Source: Phocaeicola vulgatus ATCC 8482 (GTDB lineage: Bacteria > Bacteroidota > Bacteroidia > Bacteroidales > Bacteroidaceae). Taken from it: a DNA stretch of 64,000 nt. A model generated the notes under the pieces. That model did no database searches, was not told the DNA's origin, and worked only from the letters and a program-made list of their open reading frames with translations. A program made the translations under genes and the position numbers. Positions 1 to 8,910 of this stretch are shown piece after piece. Location: assembly GCF_000012825.1 (NCBI RefSeq), contig NC_009614.1, forward strand, positions 2,914,001 through 2,978,000, in the 5' to 3' direction. Position 1 is the first letter of the stretch; each line of letters opens with the position of its first letter.

Positions 1-1478
1 ACGTATGCGTCATAGTTACCTTTAAAATCCTTCTGGATGGTAGTATAGAAGGCAGGTAAAGCATCGGCAGGAACCATTTCGGCATACAGGGGCAACAGAG
101 CTTTGGCCACTTTGCGGTCTACTTCGTGATCGTAGTCTTTGTTATGTATATCGGCATATACTTTTTTCAGCGTTTCAATATTTTTATTAATCGCTTCTTT
201 ATCTTTATTTTTGATTGCGTCTTTCAGCTTGTCCAGAATCAGATAAGGAGTGCCGAATTCTATACCTCCTTGAAAGACTTCACGGAAACAGGTGTAGTTA
301 TAAAGAATAGGATTACTCTTTTCGATGGCGGCATCAATTTCGCTGACTACTTTTTCATAATCAGTGTTGCCTTTGGCTTTAGCAAATGCTGCGAACTTGG
401 CTTCCTGTTCTGCTTTTGTTTCCAATACCTTGTTGTCGATAATGGCTTTATTCATGCCGATAGAGTTTTTCCAATAGTTGCTGGAACCTGCATATTTGCT
501 GGCGTATTGGATACGTACTTTGTCACTGGCAGCCATTTCTTTCTTCAGTACATCCTGACGCACACCACGTATGCGGATACGGGGTTCGTTGGTGGAATGC
601 ATCCGTTGTTTCACTTCACTTTGAGTCAGATAGCGGTTGGTGCTTCCGGGGAATCCCATAATCATGGCATAGTCACCCTCGTTAATACCTTTCAGTGAGA
701 TAGCCAGATGCTTTTTGGCTTTCAGAGGAACATTGTTTTCATTATATTCTGCCGGTTCGCCGTTGGCATCCGCATAAATGCGGAAGACGGAGAAGTCGCA
801 AGTATGGCGGGGCCACATCCAGTTGTCTGTTTCACCACCGAATTTACCGATGGATGAAGGCGGAGCGGCAACCATGCGTACGTCGCTGTAGGTTTTCAGA
901 TAAATCAGATAGAATTTATTGCCTGCATAGAAAGGCAGAGCTTGTGCGCTGATACCTGCTTTTCCGTTCAGGTCACTGGCTTTCAGTTCCTCGTCGGCCA
1001 GTTTTTTCAGGAAGTCGTATTCAAAGGTTTCCTCTTCTTTTACTTCGCCTGATTTTACTTTATTGTTTACTTTATCTGTGACATCGACAATGCGTTCTAC
1101 AAATTTGAACTTCAATCCCGGAGTCGGTAGCTCTTCTTTGCGGCTTTTTGCCCAAAAACCGTCAGTCAGGTAGTCATGTTCTACCGAGCTATGTTGCTGT
1201 ATCGCTCCGTAGCCACAGTGGTGGTTGGTCAGGATCAGTCCGTCCGGTGAGATGATTTCACCGGTACATCCTCCTCCGAAAATGCCTACTGCATCTTTTA
1301 ATGAAACGCGGTTCGGGTTATAAATGTCGTCTGCTTCCAGCAGTAAGCCTTGTGCTTTCATGCGGTCTGCCAAATGCTGCTCTTGCATCAGTTGCAACAG
1401 CCACATACCTTCGTCTGCCTTCGACGGCAAGAATGCTACACACATCAATGCGAGCAATAAAAGTTTGAATTTTTTCAT
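1..1478 (-). CDS. S46 family dipeptidyl-peptidase (DPP7/DPP11-like), C-terminus outside window
   Basis: Reading the reverse strand from the ATG at 1478 gives a signal peptide (residues 1-21) and an uninterrupted protein to the window edge, about 492 residues. S46 peptidases are periplasmic chymotrypsin-fold exopeptidases that release dipeptides from the N-termini of peptides; asaccharolytic and gut Bacteroidota use them for peptide nutrition. Visible family signatures are TNHHCGYG at about residue 84, which carries the catalytic His, and the [14 protein letters not shown] segment, which carries the catalytic Asp. The catalytic Ser and the residue that separates DPP7 (hydrophobic P1) from DPP11 (acidic P1) lie in the missing C-terminal third, so the substrate class cannot be called. 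Full-length members have about 720 residues. The gene stands alone and is divergent from the DUF4369 lipoprotein. Confidence 0.93.
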   Translation of the reverse strand, partial: MKKFKLLLLALMCVAFLPSKADEGMWLLQLMQEQHLADRMKAQGLLLEADDIYNPNRVSLKDAVGIFGGGCTGEIISPDGLILTNHHCGYGAIQQHSSVEHDYLTDGFWAKSRKEELPTPGLKFKFVERIVDVTDKVNNKVKSGEVKEEETFEYDFLKKLADEELKASDLNGKAGISAQALPFYAGNKFYLIYLKTYSDVRMVAAPPSSIGKFGGETDNWMWPRHTCDFSVFRIYADANGEPAEYNENNVPLKAKKHLAISLKGINEGDYAMIMGFPGSTNRYLTQSEVKQRMHSTNEPRIRIRGVRQDVLKKEMAASDKVRIQYASKYAGSSNYWKNSIGMNKAIIDNKVLETKAEQEAKFAAFAKAKGNTDYEKVVSEIDAAIEKSNPILYNYTCFREVFQGGIEFGTPYLILDKLKDAIKNKDKEAINKNIETLKKVYADIHNKDYDHEVDRKVAKALLPLYAEMVPADALPAFYTTIQKDFKGNYDAY

Positions 1479-1608
1479 GTTGTGTACTAATTGTTATTTC
1501 TTTATCCTTATATCGGTTACAAAAATAGAAAAAAAGAGGGAACTTTGCACTATAAATTGCCTTCTCGGTAATAATCTTCTATTTAGTTTTAAATTTTAAT
1601 AAAATATT

Positions 1609-1638
1609 TTTGTCACTGAATTATAGATTGTACCTTTG
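1609..1638 (+). promoter_or_regulatory. Bacteroides-type promoter for the DUF4369 lipoprotein gene
   Basis: A TTTG -33 element (1609-1612) and a TACCTTTG -7 element (1631-1638), matching TAnnTTTG, are separated by 18 bp and lie 33 bp before the ATG at 1672. Called from consensus only. Confidence 0.6.
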
Positions 1639-1671
1639 TATGCGAAAAATAGTAATGGGGCGTAGATAAGC

Positions 1672-2370
1672 ATGAATAAACTTTTTTTCTCTGTGGTGTC
1701 TTTATTGGCTTTTACTTCATGTGCCAGTGAGTATAAGATAGAAGGTAGTTCTTCTGTTTCTCGGCTGGATGGGAAAATGCTATTTGTAAAAGTTCCTAGT
1801 GGAGACCGGATGCTGAGTATTGATTCGGCAGAGGTAATTCATGGAATGTTCAAGATGGAAGGTATAACCGATTCTACTTCAATGGCATCCTTGTATATGG
1901 ATGATGAGAGCATCATGCCTTTTGTCATTGAAAAAGGGAAAATATCCATCAGTATCGATAATGCCCGTATTGTAGTTACCGGAACTCCGTTGAATGATCG
2001 TCTGTATGATTTTGTGGGAAAAAAGACTTCTTTGGATGATAGAGCATACGAGTTGGAGCGTCAGGAGAGCCGTATGATTATGGATGGAAAAGCACCGGAT
2101 GAAATTCAACGTGAGATAACGAGAGAACGTGAGAAACTGGCTGCTGAAATGAATGCATTGGCTAAGGAGTTTATCCAAAAGAATTATGATAATGTATTGG
2201 GACCGGGTGTTTTCATTATGTTGTGCAGCAATTTTCCTTATCCTGTCATGACTCCCTTGATTGAGGAAATTATAGAGGAGGCTCCTGACCGATTTAAAAA
2301 CAACTCCTTGGTAAAGGATTATGTGACAGTAGCCCGTTCGAATATGGAAAAATTAAAAGCTCCCCATTAA
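1672..2370 (+). CDS. DUF4369-type lipoprotein
   Basis: 232 residues. The N-terminus is a short lipoprotein signal ending in FTSC, with Cys17 as the lipidated residue. Residues from about 20 to 110 resemble the DUF4369 beta-rich domain often found at the N-terminus of Bacteroidetes thiol-disulfide or AhpC-like lipoproteins. Here no thioredoxin CxxC domain follows. The C-terminal half is instead charged and helical (about 120-170, rich in E, R and K) and ends without a recognised domain, so the gene looks like a DUF4369-only relative. Biochemical role unknown; likely anchored in the outer or inner membrane facing the periplasm. It is monocistronic, with its own promoter and a terminator that overlaps its stop codon. 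Confidence 0.8.
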   Translation: MNKLFFSVVSLLAFTSCASEYKIEGSSSVSRLDGKMLFVKVPSGDRMLSIDSAEVIHGMFKMEGITDSTSMASLYMDDESIMPFVIEKGKISISIDNARIVVTGTPLNDRLYDFVGKKTSLDDRAYELERQESRMIMDGKAPDEIQREITREREKLAAEMNALAKEFIQKNYDNVLGPGVFIMLCSNFPYPVMTPLIEEIIEEAPDRFKNNSLVKDYVTVARSNMEKLKAPH

Positions 2371-2386
2371 TGAGGAGCCTTTTTTT
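2359..2386. terminator. Bidirectional intrinsic terminator between convergent genes
   Basis: GCTCC (2359-2363) pairs with GGAGC (2374-2378) around a CATTAATG palindrome. T-runs follow on both strands: 2380-2386 on plus, and TTTT then TTTTT on minus. It serves the lipoprotein gene and plsC, and it overlaps the last codons of both. Confidence 0.8.
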
Positions 2387-3143
2387 ATCTGTCTTGGTCT
2401 GGATTGTCTATTTTTCCTTGATATTTTTCAGGTAAGTCTTTCTCAATTTCCCTGTAAGCCTCTTCCATGGTTGCTTTGATGTTTTCCATTCCCTGGCTTT
2501 GCGGATAAATGGGCTTATGTACGACTAATGTCATAGGATGCCAGGATACAAAACCGCCGGTACGGGGAAGAATATTAAAGGAGCCGATAATAGTGAGTGG
2601 TACTACGGGAAGTTGCAAATCATCTGCCAGTTGGAAAGCACCTTTCTTAAAATATCCCATGTGCCCGGTAAAAGTACGTGCACCTTCGGGAAATACCACT
2701 AGAGAAGTTCCATCCTGTAGTACGTGACGGGCGTGTTCTATGGTTTCTATTACCTTCTTGGGACCGGATTTATCAACGAATATATGTCCGGCAGCTTCAC
2801 AGGCTTTGCCGACGAAAGGCATTTTGCGCAGACTTTTTTTCATCATCCATTTAAAGTTTCGTCCCAGAAAACCATAAATCAGGAAGATATCGAAAGACCC
2901 TTGATGATTGGCTACAAACACGTAGGATGTTTTTTTAAGTACTTCCGGATGTCCTACTACCTTGACAGGAATAAGTAATACATAGCAGAAAAGCTGTGAC
3001 CATATTTTTCCCGGATAATATCCCCAAAAATGCGGATTGCCTATCCATGAACCAATAATGGTAACTATTGCTGTAAGTATGGTTAATACCAGCAAAATGG
3101 GAAGTGCTATGAATAGTTGGTATAAAATATATAGTACTTTCAT
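2385..3143 (-). CDS. plsC: 1-acyl-sn-glycerol-3-phosphate acyltransferase (PlsC family)
   Basis: 252 residues. It transfers an acyl chain to lysophosphatidic acid to make phosphatidic acid in phospholipid synthesis, acting at the inner membrane. A long hydrophobic N-terminal anchor (about 8-32) is followed by the catalytic HX4D box NHQGSFD (His80, Asp85) and the acceptor-binding box FPEGART (151-157), both intact and normally spaced. The length is typical. It is last in a reverse-strand series starting at the glycosyltransferase at 7328, 39 bp after the metallophosphoesterase, but a TATCTTTG -7 match at 3164-3171 suggests it also has its own promoter. A second, shorter acyltransferase of the same superfamily lies at 43002-43559. 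Confidence 0.92.
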   Translation of the reverse strand: MKVLYILYQLFIALPILLVLTILTAIVTIIGSWIGNPHFWGYYPGKIWSQLFCYVLLIPVKVVGHPEVLKKTSYVFVANHQGSFDIFLIYGFLGRNFKWMMKKSLRKMPFVGKACEAAGHIFVDKSGPKKVIETIEHARHVLQDGTSLVVFPEGARTFTGHMGYFKKGAFQLADDLQLPVVPLTIIGSFNILPRTGGFVSWHPMTLVVHKPIYPQSQGMENIKATMEEAYREIEKDLPEKYQGKIDNPDQDR

Positions 3144-3182
3144 TTGTCTGAATTTTAGTTGTACAAAGATAGAAAAACTATT

Positions 3183-4343
3183 TTATATTTTATGTAACGT
3201 GATTACTGTAATTTCCGGCCATGCTCCAAGGCGCATAGGGAACATCAGGTAGCCCAAACCAATATTGACAAACAAGGATTGTTTTCCTTCCTGGTATAAA
3301 CCGTTGTGTTCGGGATATACGAATTTAGCAGGAGAGAAGCCAAACAGGCTGAACTGCATTTCATGGGTGTGGCCTGAAAGCATTAGCTGTATATCACTTT
3401 CCGGCAAGACTTCTCTGTGCCAATGAGTGGGGTCATGGCTCATTAATATTTTATACATTCCTTCCGTTCCTTTTAATGCTTTCTGCAGATCTCCATAATT
3501 AGGAAATGGGGGATTTCCGCTGTTCTCTACACCTGCCAGGGCTATACTGTCTCCATGATGATGTAGAATGACATGATCGTTATTGAGTATTTTCCATCCC
3601 ATGGCAGCCTGTTTGGATTTCAAGCTGTTCAGGTTGGCTTCTTGAGCTTCTTCTGTTTCCCATTTTATATAAGGGGAATAGTCATGGTTGCCTAAAACGG
3701 AATACACTCCGTCTTTTCCTTTTATCTGTTCTAGAATAGGGATAAATTCGTCCAATTCCGTTGCCACGTTATTGACCAGGTCACCTGTAAAAAGTACCAG
3801 GTCAGCATGTTGTGCATTAATAAGGTTTACAGCCTTCTGTAAAGCAGCACCGTTGCCAGTCCAGCTGCCGGAATGGATATCAGATATTTGTACAATGCGG
3901 TAGCCGTCAAAGCCGCTGGGAAGTTCATCGGAACTGATGGTTACCTCCCTGATTTGAAAATGCTGTTTTCCTTCGGTTGCTCCATATATTACATATATTA
4001 ACGAGGCTAAAGCCAATCCTCCTGCTACATATCCTCCATACAGTTTTTTGCCGGAGATGATATATAGGAGCTTCATAAACAGGATAACAATGACGAAAAG
4101 TGCCTTGGGTACGGAGAAACAAAGAAAAATCAATAAGAAATTGCTAAGTCGCTGCATGGAATCCGGACGTGGCTCATGTATAGAAAAGACTAATGTCATT
4201 CCCAATAAAAGAAACAGACTGGGAAGCCAATAAGCCCAATGTGTCCATTTTTGGGAAACACGGCGTATATATGCCTTGTATATATACATATCGGGCAATA
4301 TCAGTAGCAGTAGAAAAAACAGAAATAACTTTATCAGCATCAT
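3183..4343 (-). CDS. Membrane-anchored metallophosphoesterase
   Basis: 386 residues. Three or four hydrophobic segments occupy residues 1-120 (about 3-20, 38-55, 68-98 and 105-120), and a calcineurin-type phosphoesterase domain fills the rest. The metal-binding motifs are all visible in order: SDIHSG (154-159), GDLVNN (187-192), GNHDY (218-222) and SGHTHEMQ near residue 335. This is the YaeI/YkuE-like layout. Some relatives hydrolyse UDP-diacylglucosamine or other membrane-linked phosphoesters, but the substrate here is not readable. The gene starts 14 bp after the MetH-activation-domain gene and is probably co-transcribed with it. Confidence 0.88.
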   Translation of the reverse strand: MMLIKLFLFFLLLLILPDMYIYKAYIRRVSQKWTHWAYWLPSLFLLLGMTLVFSIHEPRPDSMQRLSNFLLIFLCFSVPKALFVIVILFMKLLYIISGKKLYGGYVAGGLALASLIYVIYGATEGKQHFQIREVTISSDELPSGFDGYRIVQISDIHSGSWTGNGAALQKAVNLINAQHADLVLFTGDLVNNVATELDEFIPILEQIKGKDGVYSVLGNHDYSPYIKWETEEAQEANLNSLKSKQAAMGWKILNNDHVILHHHGDSIALAGVENSGNPPFPNYGDLQKALKGTEGMYKILMSHDPTHWHREVLPESDIQLMLSGHTHEMQFSLFGFSPAKFVYPEHNGLYQEGKQSLFVNIGLGYLMFPMRLGAWPEITVITLHKI

Positions 4344-4357
4344 AATTTATTCGTTTT

Positions 4358-5245
4358 TTATAGATTGGCGGCGAGAAACTTTTTAGTTTCTTCTATACTC
4401 ATGCCCCGGCGGGCGGCGTAATCTGCCAATTGGTCTTCACCTATTTTTCCGATGGAGAAATAGCGGGAAGCCGGATGGGCAAACATGAGTCCGCATACAG
4501 AGGCATGGGGCTTCATCATACCATTCTCGGTCAATGAAATTCCTATTTGCTTCATATCCAGCAACTCGTCTAATAGGAAATTGACGGATTGGTCGGGCAA
4601 GGAAGGATAACCTACGGCAGGACGTATCCCTTGATATTTTTCATTATGCAGGTCTTTTACGCTTAGGTTTTCATCAGGTGCATATCCCCAAAGTTTTTTG
4701 CGTACATCTTCGTGTAGTTTTTCGGCAGTAGCTTCCGCCAGTCTGTCGGACAATGTTTGCACTAACATACGTTTGTAATCGTCTTCTGCATAGAGCCGCT
4801 CCATTTCTGCATCTACCGTAGTGGCGAATGCTCCTATTTTGTCTGTGATACCCGATGATAATGGACGCACAAAGTCACTCAGACATAAAAACGGGTCATC
4901 TTCTTTCAATTTTGCTGTTTGTTGACGCAAAAGCGGAAAACGCTTGCTGTTCAGCAGCAGATCATCTCCGTCGGCATTGGCATCCATGATATTGACCACT
5001 CCGTGGGTCTGATACGCTGTATCCAGTTCATTCAACATCCGATTTGCCTCTTTGAAAAGCTGCATGGCTTCACTGGCTTTCGGACGGTCTTCTTCCGCAA
5101 AACCGGTGAGCCACATGGCCCGGCATGAATCACATCCATGTATGTCCGCAATGGCGGCAAACTTGGGTTGAAAGCCCCATGCATGGAAAAAATAAATCCA
5201 GTTAATGTATTCGCTTACTTCGTGAATCTTGTAATTTACAATCAT
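4358..5245 (-). CDS. Stand-alone methionine synthase (MetH) activation domain protein
   Basis: 295 residues. The C-terminal two thirds align by eye with the SAM-binding reactivation domain of cobalamin-dependent methionine synthase. Hallmarks are RPAVGYPSLPDQ, a LTENGMMKPHASVCG segment, an HPASRYFSIGKI block and a final DYAARRGMSIEETKKFL helix. In enterobacterial MetH this domain is the fourth module of a roughly 1,200-aa enzyme; here it is separate. Its inferred role is reductive methylation of oxidised cob(II)alamin on a shorter MetH encoded elsewhere. Its start overlaps the dihydroorotase stop by 4 nt (ATGA-type), so the two are translationally coupled, an unexpected link between pyrimidine and methionine/B12 genes. 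Residues 1-80 (with a CDSC pair) are less clearly part of the domain. Confidence 0.85.
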   Translation of the reverse strand: MIVNYKIHEVSEYINWIYFFHAWGFQPKFAAIADIHGCDSCRAMWLTGFAEEDRPKASEAMQLFKEANRMLNELDTAYQTHGVVNIMDANADGDDLLLNSKRFPLLRQQTAKLKEDDPFLCLSDFVRPLSSGITDKIGAFATTVDAEMERLYAEDDYKRMLVQTLSDRLAEATAEKLHEDVRKKLWGYAPDENLSVKDLHNEKYQGIRPAVGYPSLPDQSVNFLLDELLDMKQIGISLTENGMMKPHASVCGLMFAHPASRYFSIGKIGEDQLADYAARRGMSIEETKKFLAANL

Positions 5246-6582
5246 CTTTTAAACCTTAATTCTTGTCCGCGATGACTTTGGTCTACCTTGTTGTCACTGT
5301 AAACCAGATCACCATTGACGAATGTTTTTTCTACCCGTGTGTGGAATTTCTGTCCTTCCATCGGAGTCCATCCGCATTTGCTTAAAACGCAGTCGGCAGT
5401 TACAGTCCATTCATGATCCGGATTTACCAATACGAGGTCGGCTTGATAACCAGGACGGATGTAGCCTCGTCTTTCAATATGATAAAGTTCGGCCGGTGCA
5501 TGGCACATTTTCTGAACCAGTTGCTCTATGCTTAATATGCCTTCGCGTACTAATTCCATGATAGCTACTAATGAAAACTGTATCATCGGCATACCCGATA
5601 CGGCTTTCAATGCTCCCCCTTCCTTTTCTTTCAGTAAGTGAGGGGCATGGTCGGTACCTATTACATCTATCATATTGGTAGACAATGCTTTGCGTAAAGC
5701 ATTCCGGTCTTCTGAAGTTTTGATGGACGGATTGCACTTGATACGTCCTTTCAATGTCTCATAATCTTTGTCATAGAAGTATAGATGTGACACGCAAGCT
5801 TCCGCCGTAATCTTTTTTTCACTCAGGGGTTTGTCTTCAAGCAAATCCAGTTCTTGTGCGGTGCTGATGTGCAGGATGTGCAGGCGGGCATTGTTTTCTT
5901 TTGCCAGCCGGATGGCCAGTGAGGAAGAATATGCACATGCTTCCGCACTACGTATCTGCGGATGGTATTTTATATCAGGATCTTCTCCATATTTTTCTTT
6001 GAAGGCTGTTGTATTGGCGCTGATTATAGATTGTTCTTCACAATGTGCTGCAATCAGCATACCTGCATTGGCAAATACTTTTCTAAGTACTTCCATGCGG
6101 TCTACCAACATATTTCCCGTGCTGGCTCCCATAAATAATTTAACACCGCATACCCGGCTTTTATCTAGTGTGGGGAGTACATCCGCATTCGTATTGGTTG
6201 CTCCGAAATAGAATGAATAGTTTACGATGCTTTTGGTTGCCGCATCCGCAAACTTGGCATTCAAAGCTTCCAGGGTCGTAGTTTGCGGAGTGGTGTTGGG
6301 CATGTCCATAAAACTGGTGACGCCACCTGCCGCCGCCGCTGTGCTTTCAGTATGTATGTCGGCTTTATGAGTCAGTCCCGGGTCACGGAAGTGTACATGA
6401 TCGTCTATTACTCCCGGCATCAGATAATAGCCTTTCGCATCTATTATTTCTCCACAAGGCTGGGAGGGAACTGTTTCTTCTGCCAGCACTTCAGCTATGA
6501 CTTCATTCTCAATCACTATCGAACCGTGAAAAATCTTGCCTTCATTCACAATCCGTGCATTCTTTATCCATGTACGTTTCAT
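5242..6582 (-). CDS. pyrC: Dihydroorotase
   Basis: 446 residues, the size of class I (allantoinase-like) dihydroorotases. The enzyme cyclises N-carbamoyl-L-aspartate to dihydroorotate, step 3 of de novo pyrimidine synthesis, in the cytoplasm. The binuclear zinc site can be followed: DHVHFRDPG (His62, His64, Arg66), the Lys148 of GVKLFMG that is carboxylated in the family, His180 of AHCEE, His235/His238 of HILHIS, and Asp311 in GTDHAPH. All are present, which argues for an active enzyme rather than the inactive PyrC' type. It overlaps the glycosyltransferase gene upstream and the MetH-activation gene downstream by 4 nt each, forming a tight operon. Confidence 0.93.
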   Translation of the reverse strand: MKRTWIKNARIVNEGKIFHGSIVIENEVIAEVLAEETVPSQPCGEIIDAKGYYLMPGVIDDHVHFRDPGLTHKADIHTESTAAAAGGVTSFMDMPNTTPQTTTLEALNAKFADAATKSIVNYSFYFGATNTNADVLPTLDKSRVCGVKLFMGASTGNMLVDRMEVLRKVFANAGMLIAAHCEEQSIISANTTAFKEKYGEDPDIKYHPQIRSAEACAYSSSLAIRLAKENNARLHILHISTAQELDLLEDKPLSEKKITAEACVSHLYFYDKDYETLKGRIKCNPSIKTSEDRNALRKALSTNMIDVIGTDHAPHLLKEKEGGALKAVSGMPMIQFSLVAIMELVREGILSIEQLVQKMCHAPAELYHIERRGYIRPGYQADLVLVNPDHEWTVTADCVLSKCGWTPMEGQKFHTRVEKTFVNGDLVYSDNKVDQSHRGQELRFKR

Positions 6583-7328
6583 ACTGTTTTCTTTTGCGGG
6601 TATTTGCGGAACCAGCTACCCAGTTTTAATTGAATGACTCCTAATACAGCTTCACCGAAGATACTTCCGTTCATTTTTGAAGTACCTAATTCGCGATTGA
6701 CAAAAATCACAGGAACTTCGGCTATCTTGAATCCGCACTTGTAAGCAGTGAACTTCATCTCAATCTGGAATGCATACCCTTTAAAACGGATGCCATCCAG
6801 ACCGATTGTTTCCAAGACTTCACGGCGATAGCATTTAAATCCGGCGGTAGTATCATGTATGGGTAACCCTGTGATAATCCGTACATATTTGGAGGCGAAA
6901 TAGGACATCAGCACACGCCCCATCGGCCAGTTCACTACATTCACACCACTGACATAGCGTGAACCGATAGCTACATCATAGCCTTCAACGGCACATTTGT
7001 TATACAGCCTTGGCAGGTCATTCGGATTATGACTGAAGTCAGCATCCATTTCAAATACAAAATCATATTGATGCTCTATCGCCCATTTGAATCCGGCAAT
7101 GTAAGCAGTACCCAGTCCTAATTTACCTTTACGCTCAATCATGAAAAGACGGTCGGGGAATTCTGTTTGCAGTTTACGGACAATGGTTGCCGTGCCGTCT
7201 GGTGAGTTATCTTCAATAATCAATATGTGGAAGAACTTTTCCAGTCCGAATACAGCCCGGATAATGTTCTCTATATTTTCCTTTTCGTTATAGGTGGGTA
7301 TAATAATAATACTATCGGATTTCTCCAT
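6579..7328 (-). CDS. Polyprenol-phosphate mannosyltransferase-like GT2 enzyme (DPM1-like)
   Basis: 249 residues. It is a GT2-fold enzyme that probably transfers mannose or another hexose from a nucleotide sugar to polyprenyl phosphate at the cytoplasmic face, giving a lipid-linked donor for protein O-glycosylation or envelope glycans. Visible motifs are IIPTYNEKENIENII near the N-terminus (nucleotide binding), IEDNSPDGT, and FEMDADFSHNP (DxD-like metal site). No C-terminal membrane domain is present, as in bacterial DPM1 forms of about 245 aa. It is first in a reverse-strand operon with pyrC (4-nt overlap). The donor sugar is inferred from the family. Confidence 0.88.
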   Translation of the reverse strand: MEKSDSIIIIPTYNEKENIENIIRAVFGLEKFFHILIIEDNSPDGTATIVRKLQTEFPDRLFMIERKGKLGLGTAYIAGFKWAIEHQYDFVFEMDADFSHNPNDLPRLYNKCAVEGYDVAIGSRYVSGVNVVNWPMGRVLMSYFASKYVRIITGLPIHDTTAGFKCYRREVLETIGLDGIRFKGYAFQIEMKFTAYKCGFKIAEVPVIFVNRELGTSKMNGSIFGEAVLGVIQLKLGSWFRKYPQKKTV

Positions 7329-7412
7329 ACATTTTTTGTATTAGCTGAATAAATATCATACAAAAGTAACTATTATATTAACACTCCCGTCAGAATTTAA
7401 TTTTATTAATTA

Positions 7413-7453
7413 AAAAAAGAGGATTACCCCTGCCTGGCGCACGGATAATCCCC
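7413..7453 (-). terminator. Terminator after the outer-membrane protein gene
   Basis: On the reverse strand GGATTA pairs with TAATCC (7446-7451 with 7421-7426) and is followed by TCTTTTTTT. It closes the 8787-7481 unit and insulates the glycosyltransferase operon. Confidence 0.65.
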
Positions 7454-7480
7454 CTATTTAACAGAATAGTTTAGAAATCT

Positions 7481-8107
7481 TTAGAATGCCACACCAAGGC
7501 GGAAACCGAAATTGTTTAATTTATCCATATCATAGTTAAATACGGTTCCCTTGTTGGTAGAGTAGCTGTAGAATGCTGCCAGATGGAAGCCGATACTGTT
7601 TGTCCAGGGGTAGATATTCACACCGACTTCTGGTGATACATAGAAACCCCAAGTGTTGTCTTTCACTTCGTAAATGTAAAAGTCACTGGACATTTTGGTA
7701 TAGTTGGCACCCAGCTTCAATCCGATATAAGGTTGGCATGCACCGTCACTGAAGCGATAGTGTGTTGCGAAACCGAAAGGCAACTGAAATACGGAATGTT
7801 GCTGGTCGGTTGTCAGGGCTGCCGAGTTGCTGATTGGTAGTGTCTGACGTGAAATATACTCATTATTGGTATGATAATTGATAAAGGCACCGATTGACAA
7901 ATCCGGCAGTACATAATATCCACCTTCGAAGTTCATACCCCAACCGCTTGCTTTGTTTGCAAAGTTATTGCTGATAGGAGCGTTGAACTGCCAGTCTACA
8001 TTGAAATAGGTAAACGGAGTTACCTGTGCTTTTGCCGGCAGGGCAAAGGCTATGGCGATAGCGGCTACCGCCATCAGTCTGAGAGTTAAATATTTTATAG
8101 TTTTCAT
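7481..8107 (-). CDS. Outer-membrane beta-barrel protein (OmpA/PorT-like barrel)
   Basis: 208 residues. A signal peptide (cleavage near ALPAKAQ, about residue 27) precedes alternating amphipathic strands ending in a terminal aromatic residue (FGFRLGVAF), as outer-membrane barrels do. Segments such as FEGGYYVLPDLSIGAFINY and PYIGLKLGANY are typical barrel hairpins. No periplasmic OmpA peptidoglycan-binding domain is present, so it is a small 8- to 10-strand barrel of unknown role. It follows the DUF4136 lipoprotein gene by 41 bp on the same strand; the pair probably makes one transcript and may act together in the envelope. Confidence 0.82.
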   Translation of the reverse strand: MKTIKYLTLRLMAVAAIAIAFALPAKAQVTPFTYFNVDWQFNAPISNNFANKASGWGMNFEGGYYVLPDLSIGAFINYHTNNEYISRQTLPISNSAALTTDQQHSVFQLPFGFATHYRFSDGACQPYIGLKLGANYTKMSSDFYIYEVKDNTWGFYVSPEVGVNIYPWTNSIGFHLAAFYSYSTNKGTVFNYDMDKLNNFGFRLGVAF

Positions 8108-8148
8108 ATTTCCTTTTTATTTTAAATGAATACTTGTTTCACTTACGT

Positions 8149-8787
8149 TTATTTTTTCAGATAAGGACTCTGAGTGAATGCTTGGTTGATGGCAGTCGTT
8201 GTACGGTTTACATTCAAACTGCCACTTCCGCCCAGTAACCCGCTGATGTATGCATTCCAGACAACAGTTAATTTTTCTTTTTGTCCTTCCGGAGCATTCT
8301 TTAAATTAATCATGTCGGCCAGCAATGAACCGGTGCTATAGCTGTAAGTGATAGGATAGGGATAGTACCATCCACCTCCCCAATTGCCGCCCCAGTAGCC
8401 GGGATACCAATAACCGGGATAATAGCCCCACCAGGGTCCGTCATTATAGTAACCGTGGAAATAATAAGTACTTGCTACGTAGCTTACCTGTAGGCCGAGG
8501 TCGGCGTCGTCTTTATTAGCTGCGGTGTAGCCGGCAGCGTTCATCTTAGTCTTGAATGCATTGATGATGATCTGTGCATTCTCGTCCTTCCAGTATTCAG
8601 GGTCTTTCTTGTCACCGATGATCAGGATGCTGTCAGGGATATAATAAGTACTGAAGTCATTGAACTTAGTACTAGTGTCATGACTGGTGAATACCAGATA
8701 CTCATTGTCCAATTTGTCCATGTCCGGGTCTTTCTCGCAAGATACCAAGGCAAAGACCGCCAGTAGGATAGGAATTAATTTTTTCAT
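8149..8787 (-). CDS. DUF4136 lipoprotein
   Basis: 212 residues with a lipobox ending LVSC (Cys17). DUF4136 proteins are Bacteroidota/Proteobacteria periplasmic lipoproteins of unknown function. The N-terminal half carries the usual FSTYYIPDS-like start and an INAFKTKMNAAGY helix. The middle (about residues 110-150) is a very aromatic Gly/Tyr/Trp/Pro-rich stretch with repeated YPGYW-type units. The end holds the conserved LTVVWNAYISGLL and INQAFTQSPY segments. It is first of a two-gene unit with the beta-barrel protein. Confidence 0.85.
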   Translation of the reverse strand: MKKLIPILLAVFALVSCEKDPDMDKLDNEYLVFTSHDTSTKFNDFSTYYIPDSILIIGDKKDPEYWKDENAQIIINAFKTKMNAAGYTAANKDDADLGLQVSYVASTYYFHGYYNDGPWWGYYPGYWYPGYWGGNWGGGWYYPYPITYSYSTGSLLADMINLKNAPEGQKEKLTVVWNAYISGLLGGSGSLNVNRTTTAINQAFTQSPYLKK

Positions 8788-8863
8788 GTCAAGTTTTTGT
8801 TTAAGTTAATACTAATTGTTTTTCGTCTAGTTTCTCTCATACAACGGCCAGCTTATGTTTTTG

Positions 8864-8897
8864 TTCACTAACAGTCTGTTCTTTAGTGAATTTTTTT
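8864..8897 (+). terminator. Orphan plus-strand terminator-like hairpin between reverse-strand genes
   Basis: TTCACTAA (8864-8871) pairs with TTAGTGAA (8883-8890) and is followed by seven T on the plus strand. Both neighbouring genes are on the minus strand, so if functional it would stop antisense transcription. Confidence 0.4.
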
Positions 8898-8910
8898 GCA
8901 GCCAGGTTAA

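Noticed and set aside
126..698. Plus-strand ORF of 190 codons at the left edge
   Set aside because: It lies antisense to the S46 peptidase, whose catalytic motifs are clear on the minus strand.
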